Part shown: positions 14,094 to 20,286 of the stretch, piece by piece
Layout: each line of letters opens with the position of its first letter
Position numbering within the stretch: the first letter of the stretch is position 1
NCBI GenBank assembly: GCA_041749475.1
Contig: JBGTBD010000035.1
Span: 1 to 20,286, forward strand
DNA: 20,286 nt
Direction of reading: 5' to 3'
Source: JBGTBD01 sp041749475
GTDB lineage: Bacteria; Pseudomonadota; Alphaproteobacteria; Rickettsiales; UBA998
Made by a program: the position numbers and the translations under genes
The notes under the pieces: model-generated
What the model was told of the DNA's origin: nothing
Databases searched by the model: none
The model's input: the letters and a program-made list of their open reading frames with translations, nothing else

Positions 14094-14621
14094 CTACCTC
14101 CGTTGTCCCGGTTTGCGATCCGTCTTGCGCGTGCGATTGACTTGCTGGCGTGTGCCATGGCCGGGCATGGCGCGCCAGTTGCAGTTATTCTGCAATGCGC
14201 GGGTGACCATGGTGCGGAGATATTCCGGCTCGAACCCCGCATGATTCGCGACGGTGATGAAATCGCGACTCGTACCGCGTAACCATACCAATGCTTCCTG
14301 CTTGCTTTGCAGTTCTTCGGGTTTTTTGCTGCCGCAGGCGGCGTCCATGAGTGCTTGCACAATAACGGCGCGCCACATCGCGCGTTCACCGCGGATGGAG
14401 AGATGGTCTTCCGTATGATGGCCGGAGGAATGCATGCCGGAAGAAGAGGCGGTGGAGCGAACGGGTGATGAAGTAAGAGGTGGTTTTTCCATGTCTGCAT
14501 TCCACGTGTTGGGGGTGGGTCGGTTCGTCGAATGCGAGTGATGCTGGCATGATGGGGTGGCATCGGGAAGGGGGAAGTCATCACCATGATCATGGGTGAG
14601 TTGGAACGGCGTAGCGGACAC
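14094..14621 (-). CDS. Small phage-type hypothetical protein, 175 aa
   Basis: The conserved core is in the C-terminal half: RAMWRAVIVQALMDAACGSKK, then KQEALVWLRGTSRDFITVANHAGFEPEYLRTMVTRALQNN. The pattern WRAVIxQALxDA...A..WLxG...DFxxVxxxAGxxPxxLR is familiar to me from small proteins encoded beside terminases in alphaproteobacterial phages and genomes. This is recall and unverified. A small-terminase-like or DNA-binding role is possible. The N-terminal 80 residues are His/Ser/Pro-rich and disordered (CQHHSHSTNRPTPNTW). I start at GTG 14621 because AGGAG lies about 8 nt upstream; ATG 14492 (MEKPPL) would give 132 aa. The basic C-terminal tail (TRQQVNRTRKTDRKPGQRR) suggests nucleic-acid contact. 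Confidence 0.6.
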   Translation of the reverse strand: MSATPFQLTHDHGDDFPLPDATPSCQHHSHSTNRPTPNTWNADMEKPPLTSSPVRSTASSSGMHSSGHHTEDHLSIRGERAMWRAVIVQALMDAACGSKKPEELQSKQEALVWLRGTSRDFITVANHAGFEPEYLRTMVTRALQNNCNWRAMPGHGTRQQVNRTRKTDRKPGQRR

Positions 14622-14649
14622 GTAGATTCTCCTGTGGCACAAAAAATGA

Positions 14650-14745
14650 ACTCTCCCGGTGAAGGGGAATGGCTAGTAAAGCTATTCGGGGTGAGGACGA
14701 GTCACGGCGGGCGTACACTTCGCCGCAGGCCTCCGGGAGGCCGCG
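14650..14745. other. Hairpin-rich segment in a divergent intergenic region
   Basis: Between the divergent genes at 14621 and 14838, three hairpins lie within about 80 nt. GAATGGCT (14667-14674) pairs with AGCTATTC (14680-14687), with one G-U. CGGCG (14705-14709) pairs with CGCCG (14721-14725). GGCCTC (14728-14733) pairs with GAGGCC (14737-14742), extended by a CGC/GCG clamp. No T run follows, so they are not a typical terminator. A structured 5' leader or small RNA is possible; no known RNA family is recognised. Confidence 0.3.
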
Positions 14746-14837
14746 ATACAACACACATAAGATCCACTCCGCCGGTCTTGTTATTATTTATTTTTATGAC
14801 CGTGCAACGTCATAACTAGTATGGAAAGATTAACAAT

Positions 14838-15224
14838 ATGTTAAGAATCGTAAAAAAATACACTCATAAGGGGAATTTTTGCGAAGAATTTTGGAACATA
14901 TTAGGTGTATTGCGCGAGGAAACGCGCATCAGTCGTGAATTATGCAGCCGTAGGATGATTAATTTTTTTAATGAAAAGCAACTAGAGGTAGATTCGGCTG
15001 AATGGCTGGTGGAATATCAAAAGCTGGCGCCGCTGCTCATGAAATGGCATGTGCATGAGGTGATGTTATGTGAGGTACAGTCTCGGTTAATTGAGTCTAA
15101 GACCCACAACAAACGGAAGCAATCCGGCATTTCCGGCGGCCCATTGACGGAGGTGGATAAAGACATATTGCGGCGGGCGGTGGCGGAATGGGATGATGGG
15201 ATGGCAAAAGAGAACGAAGATTAG
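14838..15224 (+). CDS. Orphan hypothetical protein, 128 aa
   Basis: This is an unknown protein, helical and charged. It starts MLRIVKKYTHKGNFCEEFWNI, followed by LGVLREETRISRELCSRRMINFF and WLVEYQKLAPLLMKWHVHEVML. After a basic linker (SKTHNKRKQSGISG) comes an acidic helix (LTEVDKDILRRAVAEWDDGMAKENED). There is no signal peptide. The ATG at 14838 has only a weak GGAAAG about 11 nt upstream. A lone GTCAT at 14809-14813 has no partner at 11 bp and no -10 at the right place, so I do not assign this gene to the shared-promoter set. The first half is AT-rich. The stop overlaps the convergent gene in TTAG (15221-15224). Confidence 0.6.
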   Translation: MLRIVKKYTHKGNFCEEFWNILGVLREETRISRELCSRRMINFFNEKQLEVDSAEWLVEYQKLAPLLMKWHVHEVMLCEVQSRLIESKTHNKRKQSGISGGPLTEVDKDILRRAVAEWDDGMAKENED

Positions 15225-15496
15225 ACCTCGAAACCGTATTTTTCTTTGAGGAAGGTTTTTACCTGATCGTTCGGTTCTTCGCCGTAGCAGGAGGCGATGA
15301 CTTTGCCGAAATCCTCAAGGTCGATGGTTTCTTCGGATTTGAGGGCGGCGAGGAACGCCTGTTCGCGCACCGGTTCGACCAGCACGAAGTAATAGGCCCA
15401 GCGCCCGGTGGAATCCTTGGCTTTGAGCTTATGGACCAGATGGCCTTTTTTGGCGATCAGCTGGTCGGCAAATGATTTTTTGGGTTGTTCGTCCAT
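15221..15496 (-). CDS. Conserved-looking hypothetical protein, 91 aa
   Basis: The product is a compact, soluble alpha/beta protein: KSFADQLIAKKGHLVHKLKAKDSTGRWAYYFVLVEPVREQAFLAALKSEE, then TIDLEDFGKVIASCYGEEPNDQVKTFLKEKYGFEV. The layout (basic strand, RWAYYFVLVEP strand, regulatory-looking acidic helices) is like a small housekeeping protein rather than an accessory one, and codon use is GC-rich. I do not recognise a named family. ATG at 15496 follows AGGTT, and a housekeeping-type promoter lies at 15519-15546. The last codon overlaps the convergent orphan gene at 14838 in a shared TTAG. Confidence 0.75.
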   Translation of the reverse strand: MDEQPKKSFADQLIAKKGHLVHKLKAKDSTGRWAYYFVLVEPVREQAFLAALKSEETIDLEDFGKVIASCYGEEPNDQVKTFLKEKYGFEV

Positions 15497-15518
15497 GTAA
15501 CCTATTCAATAAACTTCG

Positions 15519-15546
15519 ATTATCCAGCCGTATACGTGTAAATCAA
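15519..15546 (-). promoter_or_regulatory. Housekeeping-type promoter for the gene at 15221-15496
   Basis: On the minus strand, -35 TTGATT (15541-15546), a 16-bp spacer and -10 GATAAT (15519-15524) lie 22 nt before the ATG. It contains no GTCAT repeat, in contrast to the promoter of the next minus-strand gene at 16225. Confidence 0.5.
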
Positions 15547-15610
15547 GCAGAAACCCTCGATTGACCGCGAAAATCCATATTATTTATCATTGTGACGCAT
15601 TTGATGGGAA

Positions 15611-16225
15611 TTAGTTGCTTGGTGCCTGACCGAAGTAATGGTCATGAATCGATTTTACGTGAACGGTTCCATCATATTCGCGTTCACCGAAAAGTGAGGA
15701 GTTTGCTGCGAGATAGCCAGCTCCAGCTCTGCTTGGGTGCTTCGGATGGTGGCGCATATGGTGCGCTTTGTGGCTTTGTACAAATACGCTACCTGGCCCG
15801 ATTTGCTCTTTCAGATATGCGATGCTCACCGTGGGATTGGTTGCGCTGAGTTGCTTATATTCTTCAACCTTCAGACTTAGAGCATGGACGGTCGCCTGAA
15901 TCTCATCAGCGAGGGCATGCATCGGGCCGTTGCCATGGAAAATATCTCTTAGCGCCTGACTCACCGCGTTCATGATTTCCACATTGCACACGGTCTCTTT
16001 ACGGATGTTCTGGAAGGTGGGGTTCTTTGATACAGCCTGATAGATGGCGAGGTCGATGCCTTGCAGCTGCCCGCTCTCATTGGCGGGCATTCCAAAATAA
16101 TATGCTTCGTAAGGTTGTCGATTTTCGTTTGCCGGATTGGCCACGCTGATGGCTGAGACGGTGCCGGTCTGCGGATGGTGTTCTACCCGGTGGGGTTCAA
16201 CAGGAATATGTGCGGTGTGAGCCAT
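15611..16225 (-). CDS. Orphan hypothetical protein, 204 aa, leaderless
   Basis: The product starts MAHTAHIPVEPHRVEHHPQTG and has no signal peptide. A polar N terminus (about 40 residues) leads to a helical middle (GIDLAIYQAVSKNPTFQNIRKE, VEIMNAVSQALRDIFHGNGP, MHALADEIQATVHALSLKVEEYKQL). The tail is His/basic-rich (FVQSHKAHHMRHHPKHPSRAG) and ends in SLFGEREYDGTVHVKSIHDHYF. Not recognised. The ATG at 16225 is only 6 nt from the -10 box TATAGT and has no Shine-Dalgarno, so the mRNA should be leaderless. It belongs to the GTCAT-promoter set. Histidine clusters might bind metal, but no defined motif is seen. Confidence 0.65.
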   Translation of the reverse strand: MAHTAHIPVEPHRVEHHPQTGTVSAISVANPANENRQPYEAYYFGMPANESGQLQGIDLAIYQAVSKNPTFQNIRKETVCNVEIMNAVSQALRDIFHGNGPMHALADEIQATVHALSLKVEEYKQLSATNPTVSIAYLKEQIGPGSVFVQSHKAHHMRHHPKHPSRAGAGYLAANSSLFGEREYDGTVHVKSIHDHYFGQAPSN

Positions 16226-16231
16226 ACTATG

Positions 16232-16263
16232 ACTATAGACCGAGAAAATGACCTTTTTATTAC
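16232..16263 (-). promoter_or_regulatory. GTAAT-N6-GTCAT-N10-TATAGT promoter, leaderless (gene at 15611-16225)
   Basis: On the minus strand, GTAAT (16259-16263) and GTCAT (16248-16252) are 11 bp apart. Then 10 nt and TATAGT (16232-16237) follow, then 6 nt and the ATG at 16225. The geometry is identical to 12385-12416 although the intervening bases differ. The shared parts therefore look like functional constraint rather than a recent copy. Confidence 0.6.
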
Positions 16264-16317
16264 AGTTTGGGCGCTCATCCCACTTCCGGTGGTTTTTGAG
16301 GCATTATAGGGTGTCGG

Positions 16318-17721
16318 ATGGCTCCATCTTCCCTGATTTCGCTGCGTAACCGGGTGCTTTCGACGCGGCTGTCGCCGTTCATCGCCAAATCGTTCGAGAC
16401 AGTCAATCCGGGGACGGTTTATTACCCGAACTGGCATATCGACCTCATCGCGGAATATCTGGAGGCGGTGGAGCGGTCGGAGATTACGCGGTTCATCATC
16501 AACATGCCGCCTAGAGCATTGAAATCGATCAGCGTCAGCGTGGCGTGGACAGCGTATCTGTTGGGGCGGAATCCGGCGATGCGGATTATGTGCGCAAGTT
16601 ATTCGGCGGCGCTGGCCGTGCGGCATTCGCTTGATACGCGGCTCGTCATGACGCAGCCGTGGTATGGGGATGTTTTTCCACGCACAGAATTGATGGAAGG
16701 CGAAAATCAAAAACATAAATTCGTGACAACGGCGCGGGGGTTTCGCTTCGCGACATCGGTCGGCGGGACGGCGACGGGGGAGGGGGGTGATGTGCTCATC
16801 GTCGATGATCCGTTGAACCCTTCGCAAGCGGCGTCACGCACGGAACGGACGGCAGCGAATCACTGGTATGACCAGACATTCTCGACACGGCTGAATGATA
16901 AGCGCACGGGACGTATCGTTATCGTGATGCAGCGGTTGCACACGGATGATCTGAGTGGGCATCTGCTGGCCAAAGGCGGGTGGGAACAGTTGGTACTTCC
17001 GGCCATTGCGGAGCGTTCCAGTGTGCATGATTTTGGACGGGTGAAAAAGCACCGTGCGGTGGAAGAATTGCTGCACACGGAACGGGACGCCCATGCGCTG
17101 ATCCAACGGGCGAGGACTGACCTTGGCAGCGCCGCATTCGCGGCGCAATATCAGCAGGAGCCATTGCCGGAATCGGGACATATGATTGCGCCGCATTGGT
17201 TGAGGAAAATGCGGGCAGAAGCGACGGAATTCACGCGCATCATCCAGAGCTGGGATACGGGCATCAAATCCGATCCGAAACATGATGCGAGTGCGTGCAT
17301 CACGATCGGTGAATGTGCGGATGGGTATGTGGTGTTGGACGCGCTGGCCTGCCGCGTCGAATATCCCGATTTGAAGCGTACCGTGGTGCAGCAGGCGGAG
17401 CGGTGGAAACCGGATGCGCTGCTCATCGAGGATAAAGCGAGCGGGCAATCATTGTTGCAGGAGTTGCGGCGGGAAACGACGTTGCCCCTCATCGCGATAT
17501 TGCCGAAGCAAGATAAGGTGACGCGGGTGGCGCGTATCTCTTCATTGCTTGAGGCGGGGAAGGTGAGTGTGCCCAAGTATGCCGCATGGCTCCCCGCATT
17601 CGAGCGGGAGCTGTTCGCTTTCCCCAATGCTGCGCATGATGATATGGTCGATGCCCTGACTCAAGGGCTGACGTGGTTGCAGGGAGGAGACAGAAAAACT
17701 CCATCTATCAGATGGTTGTGA
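16318..17721 (+). CDS. Phage large terminase (TerL), 467 aa
   Basis: TerL is the packaging motor of tailed phages: an ATPase pumps DNA into the head and a nuclease cuts the concatemer. The ATPase half shows the Walker A position NMPPRALKSIS (usually PPRHGKS or PPRSLKS in this family), Walker B VLIVDDPLN and the coupling motif IVIVMQRLHTDDLSGHLL. The RNase H-like nuclease half shows SWDTGIKSDPKHDAS (first acidic residue), LLIEDKASGQSLLQEL (second) and HDDMVDALTQGL (third). All catalytic acids are present and the length is full, so the protein looks functional. This corresponds to the psiM2 ORF9-like terminase type. No portal, capsid or protease gene is in the window; TerL stands alone. A -10-like CATTATAG lies about 8 nt before the ATG and no Shine-Dalgarno is clear. 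Confidence 0.93.
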   Translation: MAPSSLISLRNRVLSTRLSPFIAKSFETVNPGTVYYPNWHIDLIAEYLEAVERSEITRFIINMPPRALKSISVSVAWTAYLLGRNPAMRIMCASYSAALAVRHSLDTRLVMTQPWYGDVFPRTELMEGENQKHKFVTTARGFRFATSVGGTATGEGGDVLIVDDPLNPSQAASRTERTAANHWYDQTFSTRLNDKRTGRIVIVMQRLHTDDLSGHLLAKGGWEQLVLPAIAERSSVHDFGRVKKHRAVEELLHTERDAHALIQRARTDLGSAAFAAQYQQEPLPESGHMIAPHWLRKMRAEATEFTRIIQSWDTGIKSDPKHDASACITIGECADGYVVLDALACRVEYPDLKRTVVQQAERWKPDALLIEDKASGQSLLQELRRETTLPLIAILPKQDKVTRVARISSLLEAGKVSVPKYAAWLPAFERELFAFPNAAHDDMVDALTQGLTWLQGGDRKTPSIRWL

Positions 17722-17723
17722 TT

Positions 17724-17755
17724 GTCATCAAACGGTCATGGAGCAGGGGTATAAT
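17724..17755 (+). promoter_or_regulatory. GTCAT-N6-GTCAT-N10-TATAAT promoter, leaderless (gene at 17764)
   Basis: This is the best copy of the family. GTCAT at 17724-17728 and GTCAT at 17735-17739 have an 11-bp period, with 10 nt to TATAAT at 17750-17755. The expected transcription start is about 17762, next to the ATG at 17764. It begins right after the TerL stop codon at 17721. No -35 hexamer is present at 17 bp. Confidence 0.65.
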
Positions 17756-17763
17756 GATTGGCT

Positions 17764-18285
17764 ATGGGCATCACACTACAAGAGTATAGCATAGTTGAGC
17801 GAGATGATGGCACTTCATCACTGCATCTTCAGTGCCTTTTTGACAACATACCATATAAGTTTGTGGACCCCGTTCCTCAGGGTTTTTCGGAGTTGAGCCA
17901 AGAAGAAAGATCAACCTTCGCTAAAAAACTTTGTGTAAGCATCTACGACAGCGGCAGCTGGCTTTCGCGTGATTCAGGAATCGGCAATGGCTCTGGCCAA
18001 GATTATACTCCTCTGCCTGATGATCGATGGCTGGATCATGATAATGACTTCCTAGATGGTGACTCGCGTTATGACCGTGACAATCGTCGCGGGCAGGATG
18101 GCCGGAAGCGGGGGAATGAGGATTTATATATCTGTGAAAAAACCCGCAACGGACTTTCCTGTGTGTCGGTGGATTTTGATTCCAGCCGGGATAGCGGTGA
18201 GTTTTACTACTGCGAGACAAGAGGAAAAAAACTTGAGAATTGTACGCCTGTAAATAATGGCCGGGGCGGCTGGAAACGCGATTAG
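17764..18285 (+). CDS. Orphan hypothetical protein, 173 aa, leaderless
   Basis: The product starts MGITLQEYSIVERDDGTSSLHLQCLFDNIPYKFVDPVPQGF. Residues about 45-65 form a helix (ELSQEERSTFAKKLCVSIYD). The central part is very rich in Asp, Arg and Gly (WLDHDNDFLDGDSRYDRDNRR, GQDGRKRGNED) and looks disordered. The C-terminal third has paired cysteines (YICEKTRNGLSCVSVDF, YYCETRGKKLENCTPV), suggesting a small disulfide- or metal-stabilised unit. There is no signal peptide. I choose ATG 17764 because the TTG at 17758 lies upstream of the probable transcription start. Not recognised. It belongs to the GTCAT-promoter set and is followed by a strong terminator at 18310-18338. Confidence 0.7.
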   Translation: MGITLQEYSIVERDDGTSSLHLQCLFDNIPYKFVDPVPQGFSELSQEERSTFAKKLCVSIYDSGSWLSRDSGIGNGSGQDYTPLPDDRWLDHDNDFLDGDSRYDRDNRRGQDGRKRGNEDLYICEKTRNGLSCVSVDFDSSRDSGEFYYCETRGKKLENCTPVNNGRGGWKRD

Positions 18286-18309
18286 TATCTTCCCCGATAA
18301 TCCAGAGTA

Positions 18310-18338
18310 TAAAAAACCCCGCCGGAGCGGGGTTTTTT
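18310..18338. terminator. Bidirectional Rho-independent terminator
   Basis: CCCCGC-CGGA-GCGGGG (18317-18332) is flanked by AAAAAA on the left and TTTTTT on the right, so it works on both strands. It ends the orphan gene at 17764 (plus) and the long gene at 18351 (minus), whose stop is 12 nt away. Confidence 0.92.
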
Positions 18339-18350
18339 GTGTGTGCGCTA

Positions 18351-20286
18351 TTACTTCTTATGAGATGCTTTTGATGGTTCAATGTCTCGTTTGGGTGGTG
18401 TTACAGGGTAATCAACTGTATCCAATTCATCATTTGCTTTGGAGTCTCTCAGGCGGTTTTTCATCTCTGGGGGAATCTCAAAATTGTTGGGCACGGTGAT
18501 TGTCACTAACTCACCTACCAAAAGTTTGTCTTTGGGGTTGTTAACATAATCGGTGTATTCTTTATTCAGTTTGAAATTTGGTGATGCTTCATCCATTTTC
18601 TGGACGAAGGCAAGGATATCCCTCTCGGGGATACCCAATTTCTTAGCGAGGACGTAGGGGCCTTCACCCGCAGCAACGTCGATATCATATTGCTTATCCG
18701 TAAGGGCGAGGGCTGCGGGGGCGCATGCATTATCATTAGCGAGGGCTGCGGGACCGACTTCCGTGGTCGTGATCGCGATGCACGCTTTCTGGGCGGCTGC
18801 CTCGTCGATCTTCGTATAATCCGCGCCATCATAATCGGGAAGTTTGTAATCGGTGGCCGTATTCACATTCCACCCGGCACGGCCTTTTTTGTCCTGAGTT
18901 ATGCCACCGTTGGCTTCGTCGAACTTCTTCGCGTAATCCGCCCATTTGTCCTTGGTGAGGCCTGCGGCTTCAGCAAGTTCATTGACCGTGCCGCCGGGTT
19001 TGAAGCGTACGGTACGTTCGAAGTTTTTTTCTGGAGCAATAGTATCTGGCTGAGGTGCGGGAGCATCTGTGGCTATCGCACCTGAATTTACAGTTTCCTG
19101 AGCATCCGCTCGGGGTCCAGATGAAGGCTCAGCGACATCTGGTGCCGGACTTGGAGCCTTCCAGCTCGCAAATACCTGCGATTGCTTCATGACTTCATCA
19201 GAAAACAGCCCAACATTATCCGATTGATTGCGTGAAGCGCTATCGCGCAATACGTCATATGCAGTGCCATCAGAAACAGTCGAATCAGTGCGTTCAGCAA
19301 GAGCTACGAGTTGATTTTTTCGTTGAATATTGGATAGGCCCTCCTGCTTCATCACTTGTTCCACCTCTTGCGCAAATTGTTCACGATTGAGAGAGGTAGA
19401 CTCTTCTTTTGCTGCTGCGTCGATTGGGGTGTCAACCTTGTCGCTGGGTGTGACCACCGGCGCAGGTACTGCAGCAGCAGCGGTTCCGATAATGGTTCCG
19501 GTTGATGCACCCTCCGCTCGGGCGATCTCGACTTCCGCACGTTCCAGTTTTGCCTTATCATCCTCAGCAATTTCAATGGTGGTTGTGCTTAGGCCACCAC
19601 GCTTTGCTTCCTGTTCAACCCTTTCCTTTAGCGCCCTGGCCTGCTCGACAGAGACATTTGCTTGCTGAATCACGGTATTATTGCCTGTTTTGCGGGTAAT
19701 GGTCACCCCGACCGTAAGGTCTTCCGGTGCCACCTGCATATCTTCGGCCAATTGCGTACGGTCGAATGAGCCGATCATGCTATCTTCCAAACCTGCATAG
19801 GTGATGCTACGGGGGGAATTTCCTATATATGTCTTCTCTGGAAGCTGGATTGCACTCAAACCAAATTCTTTGAAATTGATGCCTGTATCCTTCAGCTGTT
19901 GAAGCTGTGCGGTATTAAGTCCATTTGCTGCAGCAAAGGCTTTGTCGAATGCCACTTGGTCTGCATTGCCGCCGAACACATTTGCAAGTCCATCCACATT
20001 AGAAAGTGCATACAAATCTTTGTATTGGAAAGTCGCATCCAGATTTGCAGTATTGATGGTGGTCGTTTTAACAGGAGAAAAACGCTCGCTTGAAGCGAGG
20101 CTAGTTGCGTATTCACCGGGCACTCGGAGGATAGGGGCGACGAAGGAATCGTTCGTGTTTGTCGTGGAGCCAGTGTTCAACTCCGCGAGCTGTTCCGCGA
20201 TACGGTCGGCGAGTTGCCTGATGTTTGTTTCAGACTTACCTTCTCCCAATCCGCCTTCGCGAATCATTTCATAGGCAAGATTCGTA
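18351..20286 (-). CDS. Long Ala/Pro/Glu-rich protein with LysM-like segments, 5' end beyond window
   Basis: The frame stays open to the right edge, so the true start is outside; about 645 codons are visible. The N-terminal visible part is polar (SETNIRQLADRIAEQLAELNTG, VFGGNADQVAFDKAFAAANGLN). A charged helical stretch follows (VEQARALKERVEQEAKRGG, DDKAKLERAEVEIARAEG), then Ala/Pro-rich linkers (AAAAVPAPVVTPSDKVDTP, APAPQPDTIAPEKN). The C-terminal 180 residues hold two similar segments: RTVRFKPGGTVNELAEAAGLTKDKWADYAKKFDEANG, and YDIDVAAGEGPYVLAKKLGIPERDILAFVQKMDEASP with LLVGELVTITVP after it. Both have the strand-helix-helix layout of LysM-like peptidoglycan-binding units, though diverged. 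Surface or phage-virion roles are possible. No enzymatic motif is visible. It ends in the terminator at 18310-18338. Confidence 0.75.
   Translation of the reverse strand, partial: TNLAYEMIREGGLGEGKSETNIRQLADRIAEQLAELNTGSTTNTNDSFVAPILRVPGEYATSLASSERFSPVKTTTINTANLDATFQYKDLYALSNVDGLANVFGGNADQVAFDKAFAAANGLNTAQLQQLKDTGINFKEFGLSAIQLPEKTYIGNSPRSITYAGLEDSMIGSFDRTQLAEDMQVAPEDLTVGVTITRKTGNNTVIQQANVSVEQARALKERVEQEAKRGGLSTTTIEIAEDDKAKLERAEVEIARAEGASTGTIIGTAAAAVPAPVVTPSDKVDTPIDAAAKEESTSLNREQFAQEVEQVMKQEGLSNIQRKNQLVALAERTDSTVSDGTAYDVLRDSASRNQSDNVGLFSDEVMKQSQVFASWKAPSPAPDVAEPSSGPRADAQETVNSGAIATDAPAPQPDTIAPEKNFERTVRFKPGGTVNELAEAAGLTKDKWADYAKKFDEANGGITQDKKGRAGWNVNTATDYKLPDYDGADYTKIDEAAAQKACIAITTTEVGPAALANDNACAPAALALTDKQYDIDVAAGEGPYVLAKKLGIPERDILAFVQKMDEASPNFKLNKEYTDYVNNPKDKLLVGELVTITVPNNFEIPPEMKNRLRDSKANDELDTVDYPVTPPKRDIEPSKASHKK

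Noticed and set aside
14087..14593. Alternative minus-strand frame overlapping the 14094-14621 gene
   Set aside because: It lacks the conserved WRAVIVQAL/DFITVANHAG core and is Pro/His-rich low complexity, so it is a shadow of the real frame.
14809..14813. Single GTCAT upstream of the gene at 14838
   Set aside because: There is no partner half-site 11 bp upstream and no -10 hexamer 10 nt downstream. A lone pentamer is expected by chance.

Overview
The window comes from an alphaproteobacterium of moderately high GC. This rests on the style of the housekeeping proteins (Dxs, DapD, DapE, ArgD), an orphan Flp-type pilin, and two small protein families that I associate with alphaproteobacterial phage terminases. 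I cannot place it below class. Compact gene packing and a eukaryote-like leucine-rich-repeat protein would fit a host-associated or predatory lineage, but that is inference.

Layout. At 1-874 (minus) is the truncated 3' part of an acetylornithine/succinyl-DAP aminotransferase gene. At 998-1898 are two small, AT-richer orphan genes, each behind an almost identical 27-nt upstream element. An ABC-2 permease (minus) and dxs follow. At 4811-6388 is a two-gene operon of unknowns, then a secreted beta-barrel-like protein (minus) and a composite palindromic intergenic element. A peptidoglycan/lysine block runs from 7448 to 11094: an L,D-transpeptidase overlapping dapD, then a leucine-rich-repeat protein and an 86-residue unknown, then dapE. 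An orphan Flp pilin (minus) follows.

From 11446 to 18285 the window becomes accessory. Orphan genes (11513, 12423/12710, 14838, 15611 minus, 17764) alternate with pieces that look like a scattered phage packaging module: two small minus-strand genes at 11919 and 14094 and a full-length large terminase at 16318. At 18351-20286 is the C-terminal part of a long Ala/Pro-rich protein with two LysM-like segments. It runs off the right edge.

The main result of the hunt is regulatory. Four orphan genes in the accessory part share one promoter design: two half-sites with an 11-bp period (consensus GTCAT, the distal one degenerate), exactly 10 bp, then a -10 hexamer of the TANNNT type. This is the geometry known for PhoB/OmpR-family activators binding in place of a -35 box. 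At three of the four, the start codon lies only 6-8 nt after the -10 box, so the mRNA should be leaderless or nearly so. A related variant (GTCAC/TTCAC at an 11-bp period, 22 nt before the -10 position) precedes three other orphan genes, including the LRR gene. The unrelated-looking orphans may therefore form one regulon. One member is split by a frameshift inside a three-copy AATCC repeat. Housekeeping-type promoters in the same window (-35 TTGCAG with a 17-bp spacer, or TTGATT with 16) lack the repeat.
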